A stretch of DNA of 64,000 bases from Brachyspira intermedia PWS/A (GCF_000223215.1 NC_017243.1:248001-312000), one strand, 5' to 3'; positions 35,548 through 44,866 are shown, counted from the stretch's first letter. Translations and numbers: made by a program. Notes: generated by a model not told the origin, from the letters alone.

Positions 35548-37068
35548 TTATTCTTCTTCTTGAAATAATAAATATATATTTCTTGAATTATAGTTATTTT
35601 CTTCTGTGTATATCTCCCAATCAGTAAGCCTTTCTATGCTATGCATTCCTCTGTCGCCTTCATGCATACCTAAATCTTTATAAGGTTCATTTATTAAAGT
35701 AGCATCAAAATATCCGTCATTAGTAAAGTCATGAACATCAAACCATAAATGCTCTAAGTCATTAGGGTTTTCTTCTGTTTCGCCGTATCCTAATTTTACT
35801 AAAAAAGAAGTTTTGTCATCGCCTTTATTTTTATTTAATAATTCTAGGAAATACTCTAATTTTTCAAAAGCAGCCTCTCTCATAAGAGAAGTTTCAAAGT
35901 AACTCATCATAAACATAGGGTTATCTGTAAGCTCATTTTTATAATAATCAAGAGAATGATAATTACCATCAGCATCTACAGCAAGCAAAATACCGGAAGG
36001 AGTATTATGTACCCCATCATTTCTGTCTTTTGCACTTCCTGTAACATCATCAGCAATATTTAATTTCTTCAAAGCCTCCTGCCAAGGGAACCAGCATACA
36101 TAAGTGTTATATGCAGGATTAAATTTAAATCCGGCTTCAGGTACTCCTCTCTCTATAAACATTTTTGCACAAGTATTGAGTAATGCACCATAAGCAGCAT
36201 TTGAATCTTCAACACCAACTATTTCTAATTCTATAGAACCGACTCTGTAAAGTCCATGAGTATGGAACCAATATTCAACTTTGTTAGAGTCTTTATCATC
36301 ATCATAAACTGCATGTATAGTGTATAGATAATCCAAAGAAGGCGGCAAAGCGAAAGTTGATGTATAAGAAAGCCAATCTCCGGAATGTGCTGTATAACAA
36401 GACATATCTAAAAATATAGAACATTCGGGAACTAAACTGTCCAATAATTTTAATTGTCTTTGATAGTCAGTAAGAGGGTGATTATCAAATATTGTAGATA
36501 CATGTACAGCATATTTACATTGACATGCTTCTTTATAATCATCTTCTCTTACAGTATTTACAGAGAATATTTCAGGAACATTTTCAGTAACGCTTGAAGC
36601 ATCAACTAAAGCTACATAAAAAGTAAGCTCATCATTATTTTCTTCTTCATCATGATTATGCCCGCAACCGCAGGAATGCTCTTCATCATCATGACTATGA
36701 CCGCAACCGCAAGAATGCTCTTCATCGTCATGATTATGCCCGCAGCCACATGAGTGTTCATCATCATCTTGACAGCATCCGCCTTCATCATGTCCGCATC
36801 CGCAAGAATGTTCGTCTTCATCCATAACCATAGGTAAATACTGCAGTTTAATATATGCTTCCCATTTAGATTTATCTCTTATAAATTTAGATTCTTCTAT
36901 TTCATTGAATTCTAATACCATATATTCATCTGATTGTGATAATATATCTCTGAATTCTTCAATTGTCATATTATGATCATATTCTTTAGTAAATACAGCA
37001 GCCATCCATGATTCTAATCTCTGCTCTCCGCTGGAAAATACATTATATAACTTTTCATTATAATCCAT
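35548..37068 (-). CDS. DUF2314/DUF4026-like protein with Cys/His metal-binding repeats
   Basis: 506 residues, no signal peptide. The C-terminus (EHLWFDVHDFTNDG...IERLTDWEIY) resembles DUF2314. A segment at about 83-143 is a tandem repeat of the 13-residue unit EHSCGCGHNHDDE: three full units plus a related EHSCGCGHDEGGCC unit. It offers about ten Cys and ten His for Zn, Ni or Cu. The repeats are also exact or nearly so at DNA level (39-bp period, 36640-36822), so the unit number can change by slippage. The remaining 360 residues are well conserved-looking globular sequence of unknown role. Metal buffering or sensing is inference only. Confidence 0.7.
   Translation of the reverse strand: MDYNEKLYNVFSSGEQRLESWMAAVFTKEYDHNMTIEEFRDILSQSDEYMVLEFNEIEESKFIRDKSKWEAYIKLQYLPMVMDEDEHSCGCGHDEGGCCQDDDEHSCGCGHNHDDEEHSCGCGHSHDDEEHSCGCGHNHDEEENNDELTFYVALVDASSVTENVPEIFSVNTVREDDYKEACQCKYAVHVSTIFDNHPLTDYQRQLKLLDSLVPECSIFLDMSCYTAHSGDWLSYTSTFALPPSLDYLYTIHAVYDDDKDSNKVEYWFHTHGLYRVGSIELEIVGVEDSNAAYGALLNTCAKMFIERGVPEAGFKFNPAYNTYVCWFPWQEALKKLNIADDVTGSAKDRNDGVHNTPSGILLAVDADGNYHSLDYYKNELTDNPMFMMSYFETSLMREAAFEKLEYFLELLNKNKGDDKTSFLVKLGYGETEENPNDLEHLWFDVHDFTNDGYFDATLINEPYKDLGMHEGDRGMHSIERLTDWEIYTEENNYNSRNIYLLFQEEE
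36640..36822. repeat. 39-bp in-frame tandem repeat encoding CGCGH units
   Basis: Three near-identical 39-bp units (two with GHNH, one with GHSH) plus one diverged unit lie inside the DUF2314-like gene. Confidence 0.8.
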
Positions 37069-37161
37069 TATTTTTACCTCTATATATTATTAATTTTGTA
37101 TTATAAGATTAAAAAGCTTTTTTAGTATAGTGTAATTTATATTTTTTTCAACTTCTTTAAT

Positions 37162-37872
37162 TTATAAATTAGTAAAAAAAGTATCCAAAATCTTCTTCTC
37201 TTTTTTCCATTCAGGCATATAAAGACTTACTATATTATAGAATTTTTTACTATGATTAGCCTGCAGTAAATGTGCTAATTCATGAAGCACAATATATTCT
37301 ATGGAAGAAATAGGGTATTTCATAAGCTCTAAATTGAATGTAAGATGTTTTTTTATTGTATCGCATGAACCCCATTTACTTTTTAATTTTTTTACTGTGA
37401 ATGTATTAATTTCTAAGTTCATCATAGAAGTGTATTTTCTTATAAGTGAGTCGAATAGTTTTAATGCCTCTTTTTTGTACCATGTATCAAGAAGAATATG
37501 TTTTTTTCTTATATCGCTGTTTTTATATTTTTCTTTATCTTTTATATTTACATACATATACATAGTTCTGCCTGCAAGGATTATATTTTCTTTTTGGCAT
37601 TTTAATACTTTAAGCATATAGCTTTTACCTAGATAATATACTTCATTTCCGCTTGCTAATTCTTTTTTGCTTAAATCAAAGCTATTTTTCTTTTTTATAG
37701 CTTCTTTTCTTTCTTCTATCCAATCCTTTCTTTTTTCTATGAGTTCGTATATGTATTTTTTGGTAACTCTTTTTGGGGCTGTAACATATATATTTAAATC
37801 TGGTTTTACTCTTATGTATATATTTTTAATTTTTTTGTATTCTATTATTACATCATTCATTTTATAATACAT
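37162..37872 (-). CDS. YgjP-like (DUF45) metallopeptidase
   Basis: About 236 residues. The zinc motif HELAHLLQANH (His197, Glu198, His201, with His207 as probable third ligand) and the SKWGSC segment before it identify the DUF45/YgjP family of M48-related predicted peptidases. There is no signal peptide, so it is cytoplasmic. The start is uncertain: ATGs at 37872 and 37860 and a TTG at 37881 are all in frame, and none has a clear ribosome site. It has no obvious partner gene. Confidence 0.85.
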   Translation of the reverse strand: MYYKMNDVIIEYKKIKNIYIRVKPDLNIYVTAPKRVTKKYIYELIEKRKDWIEERKEAIKKKNSFDLSKKELASGNEVYYLGKSYMLKVLKCQKENIILAGRTMYMYVNIKDKEKYKNSDIRKKHILLDTWYKKEALKLFDSLIRKYTSMMNLEINTFTVKKLKSKWGSCDTIKKHLTFNLELMKYPISSIEYIVLHELAHLLQANHSKKFYNIVSLYMPEWKKEKKILDTFFTNL

Positions 37873-38219
37873 TTTAATCAAAAATAAAACTGGAAAAATC
37901 AGCGGATATAAAACTATATCCGCTATTAAGGTAAATTATGAAGAAAAAATTTATAAAATTAGATACAAATCAACTTTGTTATACTAATAATATATAAAAC
38001 TTTTAAAAAAGTGTAAAAAAAATATTTTTTTATATTTTTTTATATTTTTTTCTAAAAATATTTTTTATATTAAAAAAGGTATAAAATTAAGAAAAAATAA
38101 CGATTAACTATAGAGGATTATTATATTTTACTATATTAATAAAAATCATGTTTAATAATAAGTAGTAATAATATATAAAATTGATTTTTTTATATATTAA
38201 GTATAAATTGGAGTTTTAT
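37873..38219. other. AT-rich divergent spacer with one perfect hairpin
   Basis: At 37901-37924 AGCGGATATA pairs perfectly with TATATCCGCT over an AAAC loop, within the likely leader of the YgjP-like gene. The rest is poly-A/T-rich and holds the chemoreceptor promoter region; no gene is seen. Confidence 0.5.
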
Positions 38220-40064
38220 ATGAAAAGGATACATAGTTTATCTTTCAAAGTTCCTGCTATAATATCAGTAATATCCATATTAATAATATTTATTATATTA
38301 AGTATAGCAGTAATGTTCGCTAATAAAGGTATAAGCAAAAGCAGATTTGAAGGCTTTGCTAATACAGCACAATCATATGCTAAATTGTTTGATGCCATAT
38401 TGATAGATCAGGTTTCTTTAGCTAAGACTTATTCAGTTGCTCCTGCAATTATGAATTCGCTTTTAAATAGAAATGAACAGACAGAAGCTGTGGCTTTAAA
38501 TGCTTTAGCTTTATTTAATGGAGCTAATGAATATTCTATAAATATAGCTGTAATAGATTTGAATGGTGATATTATAGCTGATGCTTTGGGAAATTCTATA
38601 GGTAATAATATTGCTGATACAAGGCCTAATTTTTGGAATATATTAGAAAGTAAGAATTTTGAATATACATTTGATGAGGAAATAATAGATTCAGTAGATA
38701 CTGGAAACAAATCATTGATATTAGGCGGTGCTATAAAAAGTTTAGATGGAAATTTATTGGGAGCAATACTTGTTGTAATAGACTGGAAACTTATACATGA
38801 TAATTATTTTTCAGATATAGCTTTGGGAGAAACAGGAAGAATATTAGCAATCGATTCTAATTTAATTGATATAATGGATAATATTTATGAGCAAATAGGT
38901 TCTAATGTAGTTCAGGATTATAAAACAGTATTTGATAATAATTTAAATCAAGGTACATTATCATATATTTATATGGATAAAAAAAGAACAGGTTCTTATT
39001 GCAGAATGAAGTCTATGAATTGGATAATTGCTATGACTATGTTTGACAGTGAAATATATGCTACAAATAGGGAATTAATTTTAATAAGTTCATTAGTAGG
39101 ATTGATTGCTATTTTATTATTATCTATATTTGTGGCATTGTTTATAAAAAGAATAATGGGACATATAAACAGTATTATAAGAGAGGCTAAGGAAATAGAG
39201 ACAGGAAATTTGACTTATGTTTCAAATGAGCATAAGAGAAAAGATGAGCTTGGAATATTGTTTGAATCTTTCAGCGGAATGCGTAAGAAACTTACAGAGA
39301 TAATATCTCAGGTTAATGATTCTTCTATTAAAATAACTACAGCAGCTCAGGAATTAGCTAATGGTAATTCTGATTTATCAAGAAGAACAGAGGCACAGGC
39401 TGCAAGTCTTGAAGAAACTGCTAGTTCTATGGAGGAGATGGCTTCTACAATCAAATCTTCTACTTCGCATTCTATAGAAGGTAATAATATGATGAAGGAA
39501 TCTATGAGTTCAATTAAGGATGCAGGAGCTATAATTTTAGAAACTACTAAAAGTATAGAAGAGGTTAATGAGGACAGCGAAAAGATAAAGAACATAACAA
39601 AGGTTATAGAGGATATTGCTTTCCAAACTAATATATTAGCACTTAATGCTGCAGTTGAGGCTGCACGTGCTGGAGATCAAGGTAAAGGATTTGCTGTAGT
39701 AGCGAGTGAGGTTAGAAATTTGGCACAGAACTCCCAGTCTTCAGCTAAGGATATTACAACTTTAATTAATGTTATATATGATAAGATTAGTAAATCAGTA
39801 GAGAAAGCAAAAGAGTCTGAAAAGATATTTGAGGATTTGGAAAAGAAAATAGAAGAAACTTCTAATATAATGAGGGATATAAGCGAAACAGCAATAGAAC
39901 AGCAGGCAGGAGTTGATCAGGTAAATACAGCGGTTTCACAAATGGATAGTGTAACACAGCAGAATGCTGGATTGGTAGAACAATCAGCTTCAGCAGCAGC
40001 TTCTTTGTTAAATGAAGCTAGAGAACTAGAAGAAGCAATGCGCTTCTTTAAGCTAGATAAATAA
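38220..40064 (+). CDS. Methyl-accepting chemotaxis protein
   Basis: 614 residues from the ATG at 38220, which has TTGGAG 7 bp upstream; an earlier ATG at 38181 lacks a site. Membrane helix at about 10-32, periplasmic Cache-like sensor, second helix at about 285-310, HAMP, and a long signalling coil with [18 protein letters not shown] and [12 protein letters not shown]. The protein ends in [13 protein letters not shown]. It is a relative of the receptor at 26.6 kb with a different sensor. Two orphan copies of its last 16 codons and of its terminator follow directly downstream. Confidence 0.93.
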   Translation: MKRIHSLSFKVPAIISVISILIIFIILSIAVMFANKGISKSRFEGFANTAQSYAKLFDAILIDQVSLAKTYSVAPAIMNSLLNRNEQTEAVALNALALFNGANEYSINIAVIDLNGDIIADALGNSIGNNIADTRPNFWNILESKNFEYTFDEEIIDSVDTGNKSLILGGAIKSLDGNLLGAILVVIDWKLIHDNYFSDIALGETGRILAIDSNLIDIMDNIYEQIGSNVVQDYKTVFDNNLNQGTLSYIYMDKKRTGSYCRMKSMNWIIAMTMFDSEIYATNRELILISSLVGLIAILLLSIFVALFIKRIMGHINSIIREAKEIETGNLTYVSNEHKRKDELGILFESFSGMRKKLTEIISQVNDSSIKITTAAQELANGNSDLSRRTEAQAASLEETASSMEEMASTIKSSTSHSIEGNNMMKESMSSIKDAGAIILETTKSIEEVNEDSEKIKNITKVIEDIAFQTNILALNAAVEAARAGDQGKGFAVVASEVRNLAQNSQSSAKDITTLINVIYDKISKSVEKAKESEKIFEDLEKKIEETSNIMRDISETAIEQQAGVDQVNTAVSQMDSVTQQNAGLVEQSASAAASLLNEARELEEAMRFFKLDK

Positions 40065-40086
40065 TTACTTTGAATGAAGTCTTTAT

Positions 40087-40146
40087 AAAAAAATTGACAG
40101 CCGTCTGATAATTTATTATCAGAGCCTTTTAGGCTGTCAATTTTTA
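40087..40146 (+). terminator. Chemoreceptor terminator, copy 1
   Basis: TTGACAGCC...GGCTGTCAA encloses TCTGATAAT/ATTATCAGA and is followed by T5. The stem is long and nearly perfect. Confidence 0.88.
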
Positions 40147-40157
40147 TAATAATAAAA

Positions 40158-40205
40158 GCTAGAGAACTAGAAGAAGCAATGCGTTTCTTTAAGCTTGAAA
40201 AATAA
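40158..40205 (+). pseudogene. Orphan chemoreceptor tail, copy B
   Basis: Sixteen codons ending in a stop ([15 protein letters not shown]) repeat the end of the receptor gene, with no body upstream. The spacing from the true tail is 141 bp. Confidence 0.85.
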
Positions 40206-40209
40206 TAAT

Positions 40210-40308
40210 TTTTTAAATATTAGAATTGAAATATAAAAGCGAGCCGAAGCCCTTAACTTAATTTATTAAGTTAAGCCTTTAGGCGTAGGCGAGCATAACA
40301 ATAATAAA
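40210..40308. repeat. Mobile-looking ~95-bp element inserted in the tail repeat
   Basis: From TTAGAATTGAAATATAAAAG to GCGAGCATAACAATAATAAA. The centre is a perfect CTTAACTTAA/TTAAGTTAAG stem. The element is absent from the equivalent spacer 40065-40086 behind copy A, which marks it as an insertion. An inverted relative lies at 35265-35360. Confidence 0.75.
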
Positions 40309-40323
40309 ATTGAAGTCTTTATA

Positions 40324-40381
40324 AAAAAATTGACAGCCGTCTGATAATTTATTATCAGAGCCTTTTAGGCTGTCAATTTTT
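40324..40381 (+). terminator. Chemoreceptor terminator, copy 2
   Basis: Identical stem to 40087-40146, behind orphan tail B and the inserted element. Confidence 0.85.
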
Positions 40382-40393
40382 ATAATAATAAAA

Positions 40394-40441
40394 GCTAGAG
40401 AACTAGAAGAAGCAATGCGCTTCTTTAAGCTAGATAGTTAA
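40394..40441 (+). pseudogene. Orphan chemoreceptor tail, copy C
   Basis: Sixteen codons ([15 protein letters not shown], stop) again match the receptor end without any upstream body. Confidence 0.85.
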
Positions 40442-40467
40442 TTAAAATAATTTATTTGAATCTTTTA

Positions 40468-40527
40468 TAAAAAATCTACCGCTGTCTGATAATTTATCAT
40501 TAGGGTCTTTCAGGCGGTGGATTTTTT
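40468..40527 (+). terminator. Chemoreceptor-type terminator, copy 3 (diverged)
   Basis: AAAAATCTACCGC pairs with GCGGTGGATTTTT around a diverged version of the inner TCTGATAAT stem. Confidence 0.75.
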
Positions 40528-40565
40528 ATATTAAAACCTGAGATTTATAATATCAAGGCTAAATT

Positions 40566-40898
40566 TTCATTCCCCACCCTATATTCTGCTGATTTACTTT
40601 TGAATTCTAATTTTTTATTTCTTAATTGTTTATAAAGAATTTATAGCTCCCACCCTAGATATTTTTTAATTTATTACTTCCACACCGCACGTAGAATAAA
40701 ATTAAAAATATGAGTGAATTAATTATAACAATTATATTATATATGAAATTTATCTAACCGTGCGTTAAGTTAATTTTTAAATCTAATCACAGTTTGGGTG
40801 GGTGCCTTATTTTCTTAATAGACTTTAAATATAAGAAAATTTAAAATTGCAGATTATAACAATAAAGAATAAAGGGCGGGGTATGTAAATAAAATTTC
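40566..40898. repeat. Palindromic GGGCGGG-class dispersed repeat, copy 4 (full length)
   Basis: Arms CCCCACCCTATATT...CTCCCACCCTAG and GTTTGGGTGGGTGCC...AAAGGGCGGGG flank the inner pair CCGCACG and CCGTGCG. The architecture is the same as copy 2. Together with the chemoreceptor tails it accounts for the whole 900-bp gap. Confidence 0.75.
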
Positions 40899-40970
40899 AA
40901 AATATAATTGTTTTTATATTTTATTCAAGCCCATATATTTTTAAGAATTCGCTTAATATAGTATGCATAA

Positions 40971-42158
40971 TTATTCTTTTTTATCATAATCTAAATTTCT
41001 TGTAAGCTCTATTCCAAAAGATTCTATATTCTTTTTAGCGGCATAATAAGTAATAGTAGTAGGCATAGGATAATACATCTGTCTGAATTTAAACTTCATA
41101 GGCTCTATTCTTGAGTTTATATTATCCAACACTTTTACAACTTTATCATCTAATTTTCTAGTATCATATATTATTGAATCACCAAAGAATTCTTTGAATC
41201 CATTTCCTTCATGAAGTGTAAGCACAACATCTATATCATATTCATCAAGCATATCCATATATTCTTTAGCTAATTTATCAGTATCAGTTCTGCTTATACT
41301 TTTATCAAAGAATCTGTTATTGATGTCTTGCCCTTCTATAGCTCTGGTATTTTTTCTATATGCTTCAGGTACAGCAACAGGCACTATTGTAAGGCTTCCT
41401 TTTTTTATAGGCATAGTTATTCTTTCCATAGCAACATCAGTACCAACTCTCTCGCTTCCATGAGGCACTATTAAAAATATATTAGGTCCTTTTTCTGGGT
41501 GAACTACTCTGTATATAGTGTTTTCATTCTTTGTGCCTTCCATTATTTTAAAATTATATCTGTCTATATCTTCATTTAAATGGCTTGCTACTTCGCTTTC
41601 TAATTGTCTTGATACATTTTCAATTAAAGATTTTTCATTTTCTGTGGTTCTATAAGGGCCGTTAAGCATTGGTATTATAGATGTTTTATGATTAGGCTCT
41701 AAAAAATAACTTACTCCTAAAGATGCTTCAGGGGTTATTTTTACAGCATTATTATATGTTATAACAGATACTTCATCATCATAAGATACAACAGCAAAAG
41801 ATTTTCCTTTGAAATTATATCCTTTACCGTCTTTTGTTAAAGTCATTTGAATATCATCATTATGTTTGCTTTTTATATAAATATATCCATTATCCAAAGT
41901 GAATTTATTATTTTCATAGGTAAGTTTTGAACTAGGCATAAGTATTATTGATTTTTCGCCGTTATCTATTACTAGATATGATTCCTCTTTTGTAGATATG
42001 GAGAAGTAATCATCTGGGAAACTTTTTTTTATATCCATATTGGCATGCTCTTCATTAACAATTACAGATGCTTCTCCCTGTCTGGATATAACTTTAAAAC
42101 TATTAGCCGATAATATAGAACTAAGTATTATAGAAAATATTATTATATATTTATTCAT
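40971..42158 (-). CDS. Exported zinc carboxypeptidase-like protein (M14/M99 type) with FecR-like N-terminus
   Basis: 395 residues from the ATG at 42158. A signal peptide (MNKYIIIFSIILSSILSANS) is followed by a beta-rich segment (about 25-165) resembling the FecR domain. A catalytic domain then shows PHGSERVGT (His233, Glu236), INNRFF (Asn-Arg) and LTLHEGNGF (His316), with FGIELTRN near the end. This set fits the M14 fold: HxxE, NR, H, then E. Helicobacter Csd4 and Campylobacter Pgp1 (M99) are periplasmic relatives that trim peptidoglycan to give helical shape. A similar role in this spiral cell is a hypothesis. Confidence 0.65.
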   Translation of the reverse strand: MNKYIIIFSIILSSILSANSFKVISRQGEASVIVNEEHANMDIKKSFPDDYFSISTKEESYLVIDNGEKSIILMPSSKLTYENNKFTLDNGYIYIKSKHNDDIQMTLTKDGKGYNFKGKSFAVVSYDDEVSVITYNNAVKITPEASLGVSYFLEPNHKTSIIPMLNGPYRTTENEKSLIENVSRQLESEVASHLNEDIDRYNFKIMEGTKNENTIYRVVHPEKGPNIFLIVPHGSERVGTDVAMERITMPIKKGSLTIVPVAVPEAYRKNTRAIEGQDINNRFFDKSISRTDTDKLAKEYMDMLDEYDIDVVLTLHEGNGFKEFFGDSIIYDTRKLDDKVVKVLDNINSRIEPMKFKFRQMYYPMPTTITYYAAKKNIESFGIELTRNLDYDKKE

Positions 42159-42274
42159 TATAAACAACCATTAAATAAAAATATCGTTTTAATTGTCGTT
42201 TAAAAATAAAAATGCTTTAAATAAAAATTTTATTTAAAGCATCTAATATAAATTTATGGTATTAAAATAACGAA

Positions 42275-43128
42275 TTAGTTTTCTTTTGCATATAACATAT
42301 TTTCTAAAGAATATATAGTTTCTTTTTTATTGTATTTTGCTGAAATAGGCACTCCATCATCTCTTAATTGTATATCAAGATAATAATTATAATCAATATA
42401 TTCAAAATATACACTAGGTAATATACTTGCATTCTTAGCATTATATACATTTATTGATACACCAGGATATAAAAGTCCAAGCATTACACTATATCCGTAA
42501 AAACCATCTCCTTTAGATAATTCAAAGAATTTTGAAGGTATTTTCACTTTTTGAACATCATTCTCATAATATGTTACAAAATCTCCTTCTATATCTACAG
42601 TTCTTTTTAATCCATTATCAGTTCTGCTTCTTTTTCCCCAGTATCCTTTATCTATTCCTTCTCTAGGTCCTGGAGCTTTATCAATCATGCCAACTATTAT
42701 ATCTGAAGTTTTTCTATTTTTTATATATATATATCCTACAGTTTCAAATTCATCAGTAGGAAATTGAATCTCTCCAACCCAATTATCAGAACTTACTATA
42801 TATCCATAATATCTGTCATAGTATTTATTTTTATTTTCTTCTTTTATGCTGTAAATAGCATTTTTATCAAAATTAACCTTATCAGTTTTATTTGATATTA
42901 CTAAACCGCTAATTCCACCATCTGATATAACAACATCAACTGAATCATTTCCTGTGCTGTCAGCATTAAAAAATTTCCAAGTAGTATTATATTTAGCATC
43001 TAATCCTTTAACTGTATATTCACTTTCAACTGGAATAGGTGAAGTTGAACTATTGGCATTTTTACCACAGCTTATAATTAATAGAAATAGTGAAAATGTA
43101 AAGATGTAATATATTGTTTTTTTATCAT
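42275..43128 (-). CDS. Lipoprotein of unknown function, interrupted by a one-base shift at an A7 tract near the start
   Basis: AAAGGA and an ATG at 43128 begin ATG-ATA-AAA-AAA-CAA, which soon reaches a stop. One base back in frame the sequence reads TIYYIFTFSLFLLIISCGKN, a lipoprotein signal with lipobox ending at Cys, and runs on without a break to 42275. The shift sits at AAAAAAA (43117-43123). With one more A the product is 284 residues. The mature part is rich in Tyr and Asp with no domain I recognise (IDKAPGPREGIDKGYWGK, VTYYENDVQK). Only the last 137 codons have a standard in-frame ATG, so simple annotation would miss the signal sequence. Confidence 0.75.
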
Positions 43129-43282
43129 AGTATATCCTTTATTTTTTTATATATTATCTACCTTGTAAATTGTTTTTACATAATAATATTTACTAAATAG
43201 TAATATGATAATAAATATAATAAAGTTATAAATTTATGTGTTATTTTTTTATTATTTTTTTAAAAATTTATGTTTATAAAAT

Positions 43283-43320
43283 AAAAGGCTTGAATCTAAT
43301 TAAAGACTCAAGCCTTAATA
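43283..43320 (-). terminator. Terminator of the PepSY-like gene
   Basis: AAGGCTTGA(A)TC pairs with GACTCAAGCCTT over a short AT loop. On the minus strand it ends in a T-rich run. Confidence 0.8.
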
Positions 43321-43359
43321 TTATTTAATTACTTTAAAGAGATACAAAATATTTAAAAG

Positions 43360-43740
43360 TTATGCTATTATTAATTGTCCATTATTTTTTATGCATATTT
43401 CTAAAGAGTTAGTTAATCTTATTCTGTAGAATTCTATTCTCTTGCTAATTTCAAAAACATAAGCATTATTATATTTTTTCATTATGTTTTTAATTTTGCT
43501 TGCTATAGTTTTTGGAAGTATATTTTCAGATAATTTATCATCGCTGCTTATATAGTTCCAAGCTCCATTTTTGTCAAAGTTGATATAAGTTCCGTTACTT
43601 AATTTGATTTCATATTGATCCTTCACTTTATCAATATAAACGATTTTAGCCTTGCTGTAATTAGAAGCTATAAATCTTCTGATATTTTCAGGTAATTGGC
43701 TAGGTGTAATTTTAATAAAAAGGTTTAAGCTGTTAGTCAT
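43360..43740 (-). CDS. PepSY-like / DUF2874 small protein
   Basis: 126 residues forming two similar halves: LPENIRRFIASNYSKAKIVYIDK...YEIKLSNGTYINFD, and LPKTIASKIKNIMKKYNNAYVFEI...YRIRLTNSLEICI. This alpha-beta-beta repeat is typical of PepSY-like beta-lactamase-inhibitor-fold proteins (DUF2874). No signal peptide is visible from this start. A binding or inhibitor role is known only for relatives. It has its own terminator. Confidence 0.7.
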   Translation of the reverse strand: MTNSLNLFIKITPSQLPENIRRFIASNYSKAKIVYIDKVKDQYEIKLSNGTYINFDKNGAWNYISSDDKLSENILPKTIASKIKNIMKKYNNAYVFEISKRIEFYRIRLTNSLEICIKNNGQLIIA

Positions 43741-44075
43741 ATTGTATCTCCTTACAGTTAGTATTTGTAAATTCTCTTTACATTTATAATTATAGCAGAA
43801 TGTAAAAATTAAGCAATATTTATTTACAAATAATTTACAATAAATTTACAAAACTAAAGTAAAACTAGAGAATAATAATACGTATTATACATAAATTAGC
43901 TGTGTAAGAAGAATTGATGTAAAATATATTTACAAATACTATAAAATTGGCTATAAATATAATATTTTTATATGAAAATTAGAAATAAATTGGAAATTCT
44001 GGGTTAAAATTGTAATTTTTATAATATACAATAATTATTTTAAGATAAATATATCAACTTTTACAGTTAAAAATT
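43741..44075. other. AT-rich intergenic spacer
   Basis: No gene is visible in the region upstream of the PepSY-like gene. It precedes GGGCGGG-class repeat copy 5. Confidence 0.45.
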
Positions 44076-44296
44076 TTATTTACATGCCCCGCCCTTTATT
44101 CTTCAAGGCATCACTATGAAATTTTTAATTTATTTTGTTTTTCTACGCTATTAGAAATTTTAGCCCCCGCCCAAGCTTTATTTAATTTTAAAAATATATT
44201 TAACGCACGATTAACTTAACTTTGTTTATGATTTTTATTAATAATTGAGAATCGTATTATATTTGTAAATTTATTCAGCGTGCGGTGTAGAGTTAT
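44076..44296. repeat. Palindromic GGGCGGG-class dispersed repeat, copy 5 (partial)
   Basis: One arm (TTTACATGCCCCGCCCTTTAT...AGCCCCCGCCCAAGC) plus the inner pair AACGCACG...CGTGCGGTG. The reverse arm is missing. Confidence 0.7.
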
Positions 44297-44314
44297 AAAA
44301 TAAGTAAAAAATTT

Positions 44315-44707
44315 TTATTGTATATTACTCTCTGAATCATTATCTGAATATTTAGTGAAGATAATATTAAGTTTAGATTGAAGAGCTATAATAGAATAGA
44401 TATATCCAAACGGTATAAATAACAGTATAGCTAAAACGGCGGCACTTTCACCATAACTGTCTAGTTCTGCTTTTTTGCTCATATCATTAAATACTATAGT
44501 TCCATATTTATAGAACCAATATACAGAAAATAATCCGCATGTTATTATTGATAAAACAACAGCCAATGTTGGGTTAATGTATTCCTGTTCCATATAATTA
44601 TTAACATCATTTGTTGTAACATAAATCCAATAAATAAAATATATACCGCATGTTACTATTGATAAAATTGCTACAGTTAATAATGATTTAGCTTGAAAAT
44701 TTTTCAT
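44315..44707 (-). CDS. DUF4234 membrane protein
   Basis: 130 residues with three hydrophobic spans. The paired motifs IVTCGIYFIYWIY and IITCGLFSVYWFYK are characteristic of DUF4234 proteins. These are small inner-membrane proteins of unknown role. It is divergent from the PBP1A gene, with 190 bp between. Confidence 0.8.
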   Translation of the reverse strand: MKNFQAKSLLTVAILSIVTCGIYFIYWIYVTTNDVNNYMEQEYINPTLAVVLSIITCGLFSVYWFYKYGTIVFNDMSKKAELDSYGESAAVLAILLFIPFGYIYSIIALQSKLNIIFTKYSDNDSESNIQ

Positions 44708-44837
44708 AAATATATTCTCTTATAGAATGTTTTTTATTTAGTTTAATATATAAAAATGTATAAGTCAATTATAATTTTCAATATGTAAAGCTAATAATTT
44801 TTGTTATCAATAATAAAAAAATCTCAATAAATTCCGC

Positions 44838-44866
44838 TTGCAATGTTATATATATTATAGTATCAT
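44838..44866 (+). promoter_or_regulatory. Likely promoter of the PBP1A gene
   Basis: TTGCAA, 17-bp spacer, TATCAT, about 35 bp before the start codon. Moderate match to consensus. Confidence 0.45.

Noticed and set aside
34898-35548. Attachment site or integrated element between fabH and the DUF2314 gene
   Set aside because: The repeated blocks are gene-end duplications and short hairpin elements; there is no integrase or cargo.
36612-36821. Met/His-rich minus-strand frame of 69 codons
   Set aside because: It is a shifted reading of the CGCGH repeat in the real gene; its repetitiveness comes from that.
36640-36822. CRISPR or VNTR outside a gene
   Set aside because: The 39-bp repeats are in frame within a long gene and code a regular peptide.
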